Assembly (NCBI RefSeq): GCF_015546995.1
Contig: NZ_JADMUH010000001.1
Coordinates: 1-64,000, forward strand
DNA length: 64,000 nt
Direction of reading: 5' to 3'
DNA from: Streptococcus infantis
GTDB taxonomy: Bacteria > Bacillota > Bacilli > Lactobacillales > Streptococcaceae
Positions 26,142-34,985 of the stretch are shown piece after piece. Each line of letters begins with the position of its first letter. Position 1 is the stretch's first letter. The notes below the pieces were generated by a model. That model was given only the letters and a program-made list of their open reading frames with translations, ran no database searches and had not been told where the DNA came from. The translations under genes were made by a program, and so were the position numbers.

Positions 26142-27071
26142 ATGGAAAAGATTATCATTACAGCAACTGCTGAAAGTATTGAACAAGTAAAACAGCTACT
26201 CGAAGCTGGTGTCGACCGTATTTATGTTGGTGAGAAAGATTTTGGTCTTCGTTTGCCAACTACCTTTAGCCATGAAGAATTGCGTGAAATCGCAGAGCTC
26301 GTCCATGATGCAGGTAAGGAATTAATCGTTGCGGTCAATGCCCTCATGCACCAAGATATGATGGACCGTATCAAGCCTTTCTTGGATTTTCTAGAGGAAA
26401 TTAAAGCTGACTATATCACTGTTGGAGATGCAGGGGTATTTTATGTGGTCAACCGTGATGGCTATTCTTTTAAAACCATCTATGATGCATCAACCATGGT
26501 CACAAGCAGTCGTCAGATTAACTTCTGGGGTCAAAAAGCAGGGGCATCAGAAGCTGTTTTGGCGCGTGAAATCCCGTCTGCAGAACTTTTCAAAATGCCT
26601 GAAATTTTGGAAATTCCTGCTGAAGTCTTAGTCTATGGTGCTAGTGTTATCCATCATTCTAAGCGTCCACTCTTGCAAAACTACTACAATTTCACACAAA
26701 TTGATGATGAAAAATCTCGTCAACGTGATTTGTTCTTGGCTGAGCCTAGTGATCCAGAGAGTCATTACTCTATTTTTGAAGACAATCATGGAACTCATAT
26801 CTTTGCTAACAATGACCTAGATTTGATGACCAAGTTGACAGAATTGGTAGAACATGGTTTCACTCATTGGAAGCTTGAAGGTCTTTATACACCTGGCCAA
26901 AACTTTGTAGAAATCGCAAAACTTTTTATCCAAGCGCGTAACTTGATTCAAGATGGCAAGTTTACACATGACCAAGCCTTCTTGCTCGATGAAGAAGTTC
27001 GTAAGCTTCATCCTAAAAATCGTTTCCTTGATACTGGATTTTACGACTATGACCCTGATATGGTTAAATAA
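26142..27071 (+). CDS. Peptidase U32 family protein (possible tRNA hydroxylation factor)
   Basis: A 309-residue U32-family protein with the usual start (IIITATAESIEQVKQLLEAGVDRIYVG). Its length matches Bacillus YrrN (TrhP1), which with a longer U32 partner makes 5-hydroxyuridine in tRNA; that function is inferred from family and size. The longer partner is not in the window. The ATG lies 7 nt after the -10 box without an SD, predicting a leaderless mRNA. Confidence 0.8.
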   Translation: MEKIIITATAESIEQVKQLLEAGVDRIYVGEKDFGLRLPTTFSHEELREIAELVHDAGKELIVAVNALMHQDMMDRIKPFLDFLEEIKADYITVGDAGVFYVVNRDGYSFKTIYDASTMVTSSRQINFWGQKAGASEAVLAREIPSAELFKMPEILEIPAEVLVYGASVIHHSKRPLLQNYYNFTQIDDEKSRQRDLFLAEPSDPESHYSIFEDNHGTHIFANNDLDLMTKLTELVEHGFTHWKLEGLYTPGQNFVEIAKLFIQARNLIQDGKFTHDQAFLLDEEVRKLHPKNRFLDTGFYDYDPDMVK

Positions 27072-27076
27072 GAATC

Positions 27077-27107
27077 AAAAACCCGAAATAAAATGTTCGG
27101 GTTTTTC
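27077..27107 (+). terminator. Terminator after the U32 gene
   Basis: The stem AAAACCCGAA with TTCGGGTTTT is followed by T residues. Confidence 0.85.
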
Positions 27108-27137
27108 TGATATTTGGATGAATTTGAAGCGTATTCA

Positions 27138-27146
27138 TGATATAAT
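27138..27146 (+). promoter_or_regulatory. Extended -10 promoter of the rpiA-deoB-punA operon
   Basis: TGATATAAT, with TATAAT at 27141-27146, lies 28 nt before the GTG start of rpiA. A weak TTGGAT is upstream at nonideal spacing. Confidence 0.65.
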
Positions 27147-27174
27147 GGAAGTAGCTCTATTTGGAGGTGTATAA

Positions 27175-27858
27175 GTGGAAAATCTGAAAAAAATGGCAGG
27201 GATTAAAGCTGCCGAGTTCGTCAAAGATGGTATGGTTGTCGGGCTTGGAACAGGCTCTACTGCCTACTATTTCGTAGAAGAAATAGGTCGTCGTATCAAG
27301 GAAGAAGGCCTACAGATTACAGCTGTAACGACTTCTAGTGTAACTAGCAAGCAAGCAGAAGGACTCAATATTCCTCTTAAGTCTATTGACCAAGTGGACT
27401 TTGTTGACCTGACAGTCGATGGTGCGGATGAAGTAGATAGTCAGTTTAATGGCATTAAAGGTGGTGGAGGTGCCCTTCTCATGGAGAAGGTAGTAGCAAC
27501 TCCATCTAAAGAATATATCTGGGTCGTTGATGAAAGTAAATTAGTCGAAAAACTGGGAACTTTTAAATTACCAGTAGAGGTTGTTCAGTACGGTGCCGAA
27601 CAAGTCTTTCGTCGATTTGAGCGTGCTGGCTATAAACCGAGCTTCCGTGAAAAGGATGGCCAACGTTTTGTGACGGATATGCAGAACTTTATCATTGACC
27701 TCGCCTTGGAAGTGATTGAAGACCCAATTGCTCTTGGACAAGAATTGGATCATGTCGTTGGTGTCGTCGAGCACGGCTTGTTTAACCAAATGGTGGATAA
27801 GGTCATCGTGGCTGGACAAAATGGCGTTCAGATTTTAACTTCAACAAAAGCAAAATAA
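27175..27858 (+). CDS. rpiA: Ribose-5-phosphate isomerase A
   Basis: RpiA interconverts ribose 5-phosphate and ribulose 5-phosphate. The 227-residue product has the phosphate-binding loop GLGTGSTA near residue 22, the DGADEVD catalytic segment near residue 82 and the [11 protein letters not shown] loop. The start is GTG with a good GGAGGTG site. It heads an operon with deoB and punA, linking nucleoside pentose to the pentose phosphate pathway. Confidence 0.96.
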   Translation: MENLKKMAGIKAAEFVKDGMVVGLGTGSTAYYFVEEIGRRIKEEGLQITAVTTSSVTSKQAEGLNIPLKSIDQVDFVDLTVDGADEVDSQFNGIKGGGGALLMEKVVATPSKEYIWVVDESKLVEKLGTFKLPVEVVQYGAEQVFRRFERAGYKPSFREKDGQRFVTDMQNFIIDLALEVIEDPIALGQELDHVVGVVEHGLFNQMVDKVIVAGQNGVQILTSTKAK

Positions 27859-27881
27859 TTAAAACAATAAGGAGAAACACT

Positions 27882-29093
27882 ATGCCAAAATTTAATCGTA
27901 TTCATTTGGTAGTACTGGATTCTGTGGGAATCGGTGCAGCACCAGATGCTAATAACTTTGTCAATGCTGGTGTTCCTGATGGTGCATCAGACACGCTTGG
28001 ACACATTTCAAAATCAGTAGGTTTAAATGTACCAAATATGGCAAAACTTGGTCTTGGGAACATTCCTCGCGAGACACCATTGAAGACAGTTCCAGCTGAG
28101 AGCAATCCAACTGGTTACGCGACTAAGTTAGAAGAAGTTTCTCTCGGGAAAGATACCATGACCGGTCACTGGGAAATCATGGGTCTTAATATTACAGAAC
28201 CGTTTGATACTTTCTGGAATGGATTCCCAGAAGAAATCTTGACAAAAATCGAAGAATTCTCAGGTCGCAAGGTCATCCGCGAAGCCAACAAACCATACTC
28301 AGGAACAGCTGTCATCGATGACTTTGGACCACGCCAAATGGAAACTGGCGAGTTGATTATCTATACATCAGCTGACCCAGTTCTTCAAATCGCTGCCCAC
28401 GAAGACATCATTCCTTTGGATGAACTCTACCGTATCTGTGAATACGCTCGTTCGATCACTTTGGAACGTCCAGCTCTTCTAGGTCGTATCATTGCTCGTC
28501 CTTACGTTGGTGAGCCTGGAAACTTCACTCGTACGGCCAACCGTCGTGACTTGGCTGTTTCACCATTTGCTCCAACTGTTTTGGACAAATTGAATGAAGC
28601 AGGTATCGATACATATGCGGTTGGTAAGATTAACGATATCTTCAACGGTGCTGGTATCAACCACGATATGGGCCATAACAAATCAAATAGCCACGGTATA
28701 GATACCTTGATTAAGACCATGGGACTTCCTGAATTCCAAGAAGGCTTCTCATTTACCAACTTGGTAGACTTTGATGCTCTTTACGGACACCGTCGTAATC
28801 CACATGGTTACCGTGATTGTTTGCATGAGTTCGATGAGCGCTTGCCAGAAATTATGGCAGCAATGAGAGAAGACGATCTTCTTTTGATTACTGCTGACCA
28901 CGGAAATGACCCAACCTATGCTGGTACTGACCATACTCGTGAATATATTCCACTTTTGGCATATAGTCCATCCTTTAAAGGCAATGGATTAATTCCAGTT
29001 GGACACTTCGCCGACATATCAGCAACAATTGCGGATAACTTTGGCGTTGAAACTGCCATGATTGGTGAAAGTTTCTTAGATAAATTAGTTTAA
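27882..29093 (+). CDS. deoB: Phosphopentomutase
   Basis: DeoB converts (deoxy)ribose 1-phosphate to the 5-phosphate. The 403-residue alkaline-phosphatase-superfamily enzyme shows the metal site [15 protein letters not shown] near the N-terminus, the phospho-threonine segment [10 protein letters not shown] and the C-terminal metal ligands in [21 protein letters not shown]. It follows rpiA after 23 nt and precedes the DUF1697 gene by one base. Confidence 0.97.
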   Translation: MPKFNRIHLVVLDSVGIGAAPDANNFVNAGVPDGASDTLGHISKSVGLNVPNMAKLGLGNIPRETPLKTVPAESNPTGYATKLEEVSLGKDTMTGHWEIMGLNITEPFDTFWNGFPEEILTKIEEFSGRKVIREANKPYSGTAVIDDFGPRQMETGELIIYTSADPVLQIAAHEDIIPLDELYRICEYARSITLERPALLGRIIARPYVGEPGNFTRTANRRDLAVSPFAPTVLDKLNEAGIDTYAVGKINDIFNGAGINHDMGHNKSNSHGIDTLIKTMGLPEFQEGFSFTNLVDFDALYGHRRNPHGYRDCLHEFDERLPEIMAAMREDDLLLITADHGNDPTYAGTDHTREYIPLLAYSPSFKGNGLIPVGHFADISATIADNFGVETAMIGESFLDKLV

Positions 29094-29094
29094 G

Positions 29095-29676
29095 ATGATT
29101 CGTTACGCTCTACTTGTTAGAGGTATTAATGTCGGTGGAAAGAATAAGGTTGTCATGGCTCAGCTATGTCAAGAATTGACGGAGCTGAGATTAGAGAATG
29201 TTGAAACCTACATCAATAGTGGCAATATTTTCTTTGACACAAATATGGCTAGAATTCAGTTAGTTGAGGATTTAAAGGGATTCTTTGAAAGACTTTATCC
29301 ATTTATTCAGAATTTTTCCTTGCTGAGTCTTGAAGACTATGAAGAGGAGCTTAGAAATCTTCCCGATTGGTGGAACCATGAGATGGCTCGAAAGGATGTG
29401 CTCTTTTACACTGAGGGCGTGGATGTGGATCAAGTCATCGAGAAAGTGAACAGTTTGGAACTGGTCGATGAAGTGCTTCATTTTGGGAAATTAGGGATCT
29501 TCTGGGGTAAATTGTCAGAAGCTAGCTACTCTAAAACAGCCTATCACAAGCACTTGCTTAAGATGCCTTTCTATCACAATATTACCATTCGTAACGCTAA
29601 TACCTTTGACAAAATTGGTCAATTTTTAAACATAAAAAAGGAGATAGACAATGACATTATTAGCAAAAATCAATGA
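29095..29676 (+). CDS. DUF1697 family protein
   Basis: A 193-residue DUF1697 protein with the family start (MIRYALLVRGINVGGKNKVVMAQL) and the ETYINSGNIFF motif. Function is unknown. It lies inside the nucleoside salvage operon, one base after deoB and overlapping punA by 26 nt, so a role connected with nucleosides is possible but not shown. Confidence 0.87.
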   Translation: MIRYALLVRGINVGGKNKVVMAQLCQELTELRLENVETYINSGNIFFDTNMARIQLVEDLKGFFERLYPFIQNFSLLSLEDYEEELRNLPDWWNHEMARKDVLFYTEGVDVDQVIEKVNSLELVDEVLHFGKLGIFWGKLSEASYSKTAYHKHLLKMPFYHNITIRNANTFDKIGQFLNIKKEIDNDIISKNQ

Positions 29677-30460
29677 AACAGCAACATTTTTGAAGGGCAA
29701 AGGAATCGAAGCTCCTGAGTTCGGTTTGATCCTTGGTTCAGGTCTTGGAGAATTGGCCGAAGAAATCGAAAATGCAGTCGTTGTAGACTACGCTGAAATT
29801 CCAAACTGGGGTCAATCCACAGTAGTCGGACATGCTGGTAAATTGGTTTATGGTAATCTTGCTGGACGTAAAGTCTTGGCTCTTCAAGGTCGTTTCCACT
29901 TCTACGAGGGAAATCCTCTTGAAGTCGTGACTTTCCCTGTCCGTGTTATGAAAGTCTTGGGCTGCGAAGGAGTGCTTGTAACCAACGCTGCTGGAGGTAT
30001 CGGCTTCGGTCCTGGTACCTTGATGGCTATTACTGACCACATCAACATGACTGGTCAAAACCCATTGATTGGTGAAAACTTGGATGACTTTGGTCCACGT
30101 TTCCCTGATATGTCGAAAGCTTACACTCCAGAATACCGTGAGACTGCTCATCAAGTAGCAGACAAATTGGGCATTAAACTGGATGATGGGGTTTATATCG
30201 GTGTGACAGGTCCAACTTATGAAACTCCAGCTGAAATCCGTGCCTATAAGACATTGGGAGCAGATGCAGTTGGTATGTCCACTGTTCCTGAAGTTATTGT
30301 GGCAGCCCACTCAGGCTTGAAAGTTCTCGGTATTTCATGTATCACTAACCATGCTGCTGGTTTCCAAGAAGAACTCAACCACGAAGAAGTTGTAGAAGTG
30401 ACAGAACGCGTCAAAGGCGACTTCAAAGGATTGCTGAAAGCGATTCTTGCTGAATTATAA
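29651..30460 (+). CDS. punA: Purine nucleoside phosphorylase (PNP-I)
   Basis: A 269-residue trimeric-type purine nucleoside phosphorylase that cleaves guanosine, inosine and deoxy forms to base plus pentose 1-phosphate. Visible features are GLILGSGLGELA, the phosphate-site VGHAGKLVYG, LQGRFHFYEG and the purine-site ITNHAAGF. Its product feeds DeoB in the same operon. Confidence 0.95.
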   Translation: MTLLAKINETATFLKGKGIEAPEFGLILGSGLGELAEEIENAVVVDYAEIPNWGQSTVVGHAGKLVYGNLAGRKVLALQGRFHFYEGNPLEVVTFPVRVMKVLGCEGVLVTNAAGGIGFGPGTLMAITDHINMTGQNPLIGENLDDFGPRFPDMSKAYTPEYRETAHQVADKLGIKLDDGVYIGVTGPTYETPAEIRAYKTLGADAVGMSTVPEVIVAAHSGLKVLGISCITNHAAGFQEELNHEEVVEVTERVKGDFKGLLKAILAEL

Positions 30461-30462
30461 TC

Positions 30463-31743
30463 ATGGTACATGAGTTGAGGAGTAGTCTTCAGAAGATCCC
30501 GAATAACCTCAAATTAGTCTTAGCGGTTATCATGCTAGGGCTAGTTTCGGGTATATTTGGAATTTTGCTCCATTATATTTTAGAGCTGGTTGAAGAGATT
30601 GCTTTTGGTCAGACAGAGCATAACACTGGATTCTTGACAGATGGGGTCGCCTCATCACGAAAAGGCTTCAGTTTAATCATCGTGGGTGTCAGTTCTGCCT
30701 TGGTCTGGTATTTCTTGCAAAGAAAAGCAAAGATTTTTTCCATCAAAGCGCAGATGAAAGATGAAACATCACAATACAAACTTCATTTTTTAAAACAGCT
30801 AGTTCATTCAATTTGGCAGATTATTGCGGTTGGAGGAGGGGCACCTATCGGTAAGGAAGCTGCGCCGCGGGAGATTGGAGCTTTATTTGCAAGACCTATT
30901 GCCAATATTTTTTCTCTCTCCGTGAAGGACCAAATCTTTCTCATTGCCTGTGGAGCTAGTGCGGGTTTAGCGGCTGTCTATCAGGTTCCATTAACGAGTG
31001 TGTTTTTCGTTTTTGAAACTTTGGGAATTGCTTTATCTGTCAAACGTTTTTTCTTGGTCGGTCTGACTACATATGTATCAGCCTTTACAGCAGGCTTTGT
31101 TGTTTCAGATCATGCTCTCTACCAGATTCCAGCCATGACTTGGCCACTAGGTGATATGTGGCTTGTTCCCTTATTAGTTCTTTTTCTGACTCCACTCGCT
31201 TGGCTTTTTAGTCGCTTCAACAAACAAGTTTCTTCAAAGAGAATAAAGGACAAGCGGATACTATATACTCTGCCTGTAACATTCCTTTTCCATGTTGGAT
31301 TGGCTAGCCATTTGCCTCATCTACTTGGTAATGGGCGTATGATGGCTCAGGAGATTTTAAACGGCAGTAATGCCAAGATGGTAATTCTCTTATTTGTCTT
31401 GAAAGCCTTGGTCGTTTTAGTTACCCTTTGGGCAGGTGCCTATGGCGGTACCTTGACCCCATCTTTTGCCTTAGGGATAGCAGGAGCTGCACTCCTGACC
31501 ATGATTTTAGGTAATGGCAACCAGCCAGCAGTCTTACTATTAGGTTCGGTTTGCTTTTTAGCTGTGACCTTGAAGGCACCCCTGTCTGCAACTGGATTGG
31601 TAATGGGGTTCACTGGTCAATCATTAGAGGCTATACCTTTTCTTTTGGTGACTGCTTACTTGGCATTTGGTTTTGCTAAAATGCTGGACCGAATCCCTTG
31701 GGAGAAATACTTACGACCAAAGACAAGGATAAAAGAAAATTAA
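30463..31743 (+). CDS. ClC-family chloride channel/transporter
   Basis: A 426-residue multi-membrane ClC protein without CBS domains. Three selectivity regions are recognisable: GGGAPIGKEAAPREIG (the GKExP gating-glutamate region), GASAGLAAVYQVPLTSVFFVFE and AYGGTLTPSFALG. The GKEAAP form is a variant of the usual GKEGP. It begins 2 nt after punA, so it is probably co-transcribed. Transported ion and physiological role are unknown. Confidence 0.87.
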   Translation: MVHELRSSLQKIPNNLKLVLAVIMLGLVSGIFGILLHYILELVEEIAFGQTEHNTGFLTDGVASSRKGFSLIIVGVSSALVWYFLQRKAKIFSIKAQMKDETSQYKLHFLKQLVHSIWQIIAVGGGAPIGKEAAPREIGALFARPIANIFSLSVKDQIFLIACGASAGLAAVYQVPLTSVFFVFETLGIALSVKRFFLVGLTTYVSAFTAGFVVSDHALYQIPAMTWPLGDMWLVPLLVLFLTPLAWLFSRFNKQVSSKRIKDKRILYTLPVTFLFHVGLASHLPHLLGNGRMMAQEILNGSNAKMVILLFVLKALVVLVTLWAGAYGGTLTPSFALGIAGAALLTMILGNGNQPAVLLLGSVCFLAVTLKAPLSATGLVMGFTGQSLEAIPFLLVTAYLAFGFAKMLDRIPWEKYLRPKTRIKEN

Positions 31744-31786
31744 TAAGAATACTCTAGTTTTTCTAATCCAAAGTATATTTTAAATT

Positions 31787-31792
31787 TATAAT
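31787..31792 (+). promoter_or_regulatory. Possible -10 box upstream of the deoD leader
   Basis: A TATAAT without a clear -35 would start an RNA of about 146 nt before the deoD ATG, containing the structured leader. The 31744-31944 gap holds this promoter and the hairpin element. Confidence 0.5.
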
Positions 31793-31818
31793 CAATATCA
31801 TTTAATAAAGAAAGGCAG

Positions 31819-31944
31819 AGCATGTGTTCAGATTTGAACACGAGCGGAAAGCTCGGAAAATAGATAATCTGACTGAGAAATCAGGATTTCTCGTCAGATT
31901 CCTAATTTTCAGTCGCTTTCTGGTCGCTCTTTGTATCATAAACT
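31819..31944 (+). ncRNA. Structured leader of deoD (copy A of a recurrent hairpin element)
   Basis: After TTGAACACG, positions 31842-31929 fold into one long imperfect hairpin of about 34 base pairs. Helices are GAGCG/CGCTC, GAAAGC/GCTTTC, GAAAATAG/CTA(A)TTTTC, AATCTGAC/GTCAGATT and GAGAAAT/ATTTCTC, with loop CAGG. TTTGTATC follows, then the deoD ATG at 31945, with no SD in between. Two short alternative hairpins (31824-31841 and 31841-31855) compete with the outer helix. A homologous structure with different stems precedes parC. A cis-regulatory RNA is inferred. Confidence 0.65.
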
Positions 31945-32655
31945 ATGTCTATCCATATTGCTGCTAAGCAAGGTGAAATTGCTGATAAAATTCTTCTTCC
32001 TGGAGATCCTCTTCGTGCGAAATTTATCGCTGAGAATTTCCTTGAAGATGCTGTTTGCTTTAACGAAGTCCGTAACATGTTTGGTTACACAGGTACTTAC
32101 AAAGGTCACCGTGTATCTGTTATGGGAACAGGAATGGGGATGCCATCCATCTCTATTTATGCGCGCGAGTTGATTGTCGACTACGGAGTAAAGAAATTGA
32201 TCCGTGTGGGAACGGCTGGTTCTTTGAATGAGGATGTTCACGTCCGTGAATTGGTCTTGGCTCAAGCAGCTGCAACCAACTCAAACATCATCCGCAACGA
32301 TTGGCCTCAATACGATTTCCCACAAATCGCTAGCTTTGATCTTTTAGATAAGGCTTATCATATTGCCAAAGACCTTGGTATGACTACTCACGTCGGAAAT
32401 GTCTTGTCATCAGACGTTTTCTATTCAAACTATGGTGAAAAGAACATCGAGCTTGGTAAATGGGGTGTGAAAGCTGTAGAAATGGAAGCAGCAGCTCTTT
32501 ACTATCTTGCTGCCCAACACCACGTCGATGCTTTAGCTATCATGACCATTTCTGATAGCTTGGTTAATCCAGAAGAGGACACTACAGCAGAAGAACGTCA
32601 AAACACCTTCACTGATATGATGAAGGTTGGTCTAGAGACTTTAATTGCAGAATAA
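31945..32655 (+). CDS. deoD: Purine nucleoside phosphorylase, DeoD type
   Basis: A 236-residue hexameric-type purine nucleoside phosphorylase acting on adenosine, inosine and guanosine. Features are the start [26 protein letters not shown], the phosphate loop RVGTAGSL and the VEMEAAALY base-pocket segment. It is separate from punA, giving two phosphorylase types with different base ranges. The start is unusual: no SD, only a hairpin element ending 15 nt upstream. Confidence 0.96.
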   Translation: MSIHIAAKQGEIADKILLPGDPLRAKFIAENFLEDAVCFNEVRNMFGYTGTYKGHRVSVMGTGMGMPSISIYARELIVDYGVKKLIRVGTAGSLNEDVHVRELVLAQAAATNSNIIRNDWPQYDFPQIASFDLLDKAYHIAKDLGMTTHVGNVLSSDVFYSNYGEKNIELGKWGVKAVEMEAAALYYLAAQHHVDALAIMTISDSLVNPEEDTTAEERQNTFTDMMKVGLETLIAE

Positions 32656-32691
32656 GAAAAAAGGTTTCCTTAATAAGAAACCTCTTTTTTA
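32656..32691. terminator. Convergent terminator after deoD
   Basis: The stem GGTTTC/GAAACC, extended by A/T pairs, has T-runs in both orientations. It serves deoD and the convergent kinase-like gene. Confidence 0.8.
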
Positions 32692-33188
32692 TGAAGAAAG
32701 CCATCTAGTTCTTTTTGATTAGTGATTATGGTTACCTTGTCAGCATAGTCTGAACAGATCTGTTGATAATGGTCTTTGTGAGAAGAGTTACGTCCATCCC
32801 AAAGAATCCAGCGGATAAACTCCCAGTCAAAACGTTCAGGACAACCATCTGCCATACTTTCTCTAACTTTTCCTCTGTATCTTAGATAGCGTTTAAAGGC
32901 TCTTGCTAAACAATTCCATGCTGAGAAGTTTAAAAAGATAATCTGATCAGCTTGCACCATTCTTTCCTCATAGCAACACCAGCTATAGTTGCCGTCGATA
33001 ACCCAATCCTCATGTTTAGAAAGGAAAGTCTTCATCTCCTTTAACATCCAATCACGATCGCTATCTTGCCACCCAGGCTGAAATTGCAATCGGTCTATAT
33101 GGAGTTTAGGAATGGAGTAGTAGTTGGAAAGTTTTTCTGCCAGAGTAGATTTACCTGAGCCTGAATATCCTATAATAGCAATTTTCAT
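32670..33188 (-). CDS. P-loop kinase-like protein (FlaR/topology-modulation family)
   Basis: A 172-residue adenylate-kinase-like protein with P-loop GYSGSGKST at residues 7-15 and typical WVIDGNYS and WNCLARAFKRYLRY segments. Proteins of this type are annotated as DNA topology modulation proteins (FlaR), but the biochemical role is not known. I place the start at 33188 (MKIAIIGYSG), preceded by GGAGGTTATC; the longer frame would run into the rpsT terminator. Confidence 0.82.
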   Translation of the reverse strand: MKIAIIGYSGSGKSTLAEKLSNYYSIPKLHIDRLQFQPGWQDSDRDWMLKEMKTFLSKHEDWVIDGNYSWCCYEERMVQADQIIFLNFSAWNCLARAFKRYLRYRGKVRESMADGCPERFDWEFIRWILWDGRNSSHKDHYQQICSDYADKVTIITNQKELDGFLHKKEVSY

Positions 33189-33211
33189 GATAACCTCCAG
33201 AAAAATGTGTA

Positions 33212-33233
33212 CAAAAAAAAGCTCCGAAGAGCT
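33212..33233 (-). terminator. Terminator of rpsT
   Basis: On the minus strand AGCTC-TTCG-GAGCT, a UUCG tetraloop hairpin, is followed by eight T residues. Confidence 0.88.
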
Positions 33234-33254
33234 CATTTTGTATCCAGTTAAAGA

Positions 33255-33488
33255 TTAACCAAGTTTAGCTGCAAGACGTGCTTTATCACGGTTAGCTTTA
33301 TTCTTGTGGATCAAACCTTTAGTTTCTGCTTTATCGATGGCTGAGCTAGCAGCACGGTAAAGTTCTTCAGATGGGTTTGCTTCAAAAGCTTTGATAGCAG
33401 TACGCATAGCTGATTTTTGAGCTGAGTTCTTTTCGTTTTGTTTAACGTTCAATTCAGCGCGTTTGATAGCTGATTTAATGTTTGCCAA
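33255..33488 (-). CDS. rpsT: 30S ribosomal protein S20
   Basis: A 77-residue S20 protein ([26 protein letters not shown]-terminal [15 protein letters not shown]). I choose TTG at 33488 because GGAGGT lies 7 nt upstream and the family start is M-ANIKSA. An ATG at 33503 would add five residues but lacks an SD and contains that SD in its own codons. UUG starts are known for S20 in other bacteria, where they limit expression. Confidence 0.93.
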   Translation of the reverse strand: MANIKSAIKRAELNVKQNEKNSAQKSAMRTAIKAFEANPSEELYRAASSAIDKAETKGLIHKNKANRDKARLAAKLG

Positions 33489-33519
33489 TGTTCTTACCTC
33501 CATATTTACTAACTATACC

Positions 33520-33548
33520 ATTATATCTGAAAACTATTATTTTGACAA
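33520..33548 (-). promoter_or_regulatory. Promoter of rpsT
   Basis: On the minus strand TTGTCA (33548-33543) and TATAAT (33525-33520) are 17 nt apart. Confidence 0.8.
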
Positions 33549-33555
33549 GGGGAAA

Positions 33556-34476
33556 TCACTTTTTTAAATAAATTTCATCAATTTCATGATTTTTAGATTT
33601 ATGAAGAATGACTTCAGCCCGATTTCTGGTCGGTTCGATGTAGTTTTGTAGATTGGTCAAATTAATACTTGTCCAAACCTGATGGGCAAAATCTTTGACT
33701 TCACTAATTGGTTGCTGGGTGAAACGATAGTAATAGTTGTTTGGATCATCTTGTGCAAAGCTAAGGAGTTTCAAGAAACGGTCCAAATACCAGCTCTCGA
33801 TATCCTCAACTGCAGCATCTACATAGATTGAAAAATCGAAGAAGTCTGTAATATAAAGACGGCTGTTATGTGGTGTTTGAAAGACGTTGATACCCTCTAC
33901 GATGACAAAATCCGCTGCTTGGACTCTTTGTGTTTTATCAGGTACGATATCGTAGATTTCGTGAGAATAAACGGGAATATCTACATCCTGCCCGTTTTTA
34001 AGTTGATCAAGGAAATCGAGCAAGCTTTCCATATCATAACTCTCAGGGAAACCTTTTCGATTTAGGATATTTCGCTCATTTAAGATACTGTTGGGATACA
34101 GAAATCCATCAGTTGTCACTAATTCAACACTTGCTTCTGGAAAAATACGGGAAAGCAAAATTTGTAAGAGTCGGCTAGTAGTTGATTTGCCAACAGCGAC
34201 ACTACCTGAAATTCCGATAATAAATGGCTGATTTTTACTCTCCCTTTGGAGGAAAATCCCTTTTGAAAAGGCTAGGTCTTCTTTGGAGCGTTTGTAAATT
34301 TGAATCAGATGAGCTAGCGGCAGGTAAATATCAGTTACATCTTGGAGACTAATCTGGTCATTAAAACTCTTAATCGAATCCAATTCCTCCTCGGTTAAAG
34401 GAGGTGTAGTTTTACGATGTAAAGATTGCCAAGTTCCGCGACTGATTTTTTCATAATGTATAAATTCGTTGGTCAT
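33556..34476 (-). CDS. coaA: Type I pantothenate kinase
   Basis: CoaA phosphorylates pantothenate in the first step of coenzyme A synthesis. The 306-residue product has P-loop [12 protein letters not shown], the TTDGFLYPN segment and the [11 protein letters not shown] strand. Length and motifs are typical. It has its own extended -10 promoter and lies opposite the nucleoside operon. Confidence 0.96.
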   Translation of the reverse strand: MTNEFIHYEKISRGTWQSLHRKTTPPLTEEELDSIKSFNDQISLQDVTDIYLPLAHLIQIYKRSKEDLAFSKGIFLQRESKNQPFIIGISGSVAVGKSTTSRLLQILLSRIFPEASVELVTTDGFLYPNSILNERNILNRKGFPESYDMESLLDFLDQLKNGQDVDIPVYSHEIYDIVPDKTQRVQAADFVIVEGINVFQTPHNSRLYITDFFDFSIYVDAAVEDIESWYLDRFLKLLSFAQDDPNNYYYRFTQQPISEVKDFAHQVWTSINLTNLQNYIEPTRNRAEVILHKSKNHEIDEIYLKK

Positions 34477-34499
34477 AAAATTTCCTCGTTTGATACCTC

Positions 34500-34508
34500 A
34501 GTATACCA
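34500..34508 (-). promoter_or_regulatory. Extended -10 promoter of coaA
   Basis: On the minus strand TGGTATACT (34508-34500) lies 23 nt before the coaA ATG, followed by a GAGGAAA SD. Confidence 0.65.
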
Positions 34509-34608
34509 TAATTTACAAAGAAAGACATCTGAATCATTTGAGAAAAAGCGCTCTCTTTGTTAGAATAGAAGTAGAATAAACATCAAAAGAGGTGGTGTTA
34601 TAAGACTA

Positions 34609-34878
34609 GTGGTGAGTGATAAAATTCTAAAACTGACTAGCTTACTAGCAGTGATTCTGTGGTTATCTCCGACTTTGATTGAGTTTACCGTTAGTTTAGG
34701 AAGTCAAACCTTTAGCTGGTCTGCCTTTGTCTTGTTGTTCTTGCTACCAATTATTGGTTTTATCTACTTGATTCTCGCCATTTTAACAAGAAAATGGTGG
34801 CTTTTCTTGTTTGGTCTAGCCTGTATTTTTTCCTTTGCTATCACTATGGCATTGGGTTCTTACTTGCTCGGTCCTTAA
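34609..34878 (+). CDS. Small hydrophobic membrane protein
   Basis: An 89-residue protein with about three membrane segments (roughly 7-30, 37-60 and 62-85) and almost no soluble part. The likely start is one of two consecutive GTG codons (34609 or 34612) after GAGGTGG. I do not recognise a family. It stands alone between divergent coaA and the nucleoside operon. Confidence 0.65.
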   Translation: MVSDKILKLTSLLAVILWLSPTLIEFTVSLGSQTFSWSAFVLLFLLPIIGFIYLILAILTRKWWLFLFGLACIFSFAITMALGSYLLGP

Positions 34879-34940
34879 AAGGAAATTCAACTTATATTAT
34901 TTTTCAATAAATCGATGGCAAAGAAAAGCCTTTGTTGTCA

Positions 34941-34955
34941 TGTAAACGATTTACA
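34941..34955 (+). promoter_or_regulatory. Palindromic operator candidate upstream of the nucleoside operon
   Basis: TGTAAA-CGA-TTTACA is a perfect 6-bp inverted repeat centred about 38 nt before the predicted transcription start. It resembles a catabolite-response element but has one base too many between arms. CcpA or a nucleoside-specific repressor could bind; neither is shown. Confidence 0.45.
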
Positions 34956-34968
34956 ATTAACTTATTTA

Positions 34969-34979
34969 TGTGGTAAAAT
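34969..34979 (+). promoter_or_regulatory. Extended -10 promoter of the nucleoside operon
   Basis: TGTGGTAAAAT (TAAAAT at 34974-34979) ends 6 nt before the methyltransferase ATG, predicting a leaderless start. Confidence 0.65.
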
Positions 34980-34985
34980 GAAACT

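Noticed and set aside
31822-31863. A 13-codon upstream frame (MCSDLNTSGKLGK) in the deoD leader as an attenuator peptide
   Set aside because: It has an SD-like AAAGG, but the parC copy of the element has no matching frame (an in-frame stop precedes it), so a conserved leader peptide is unlikely.
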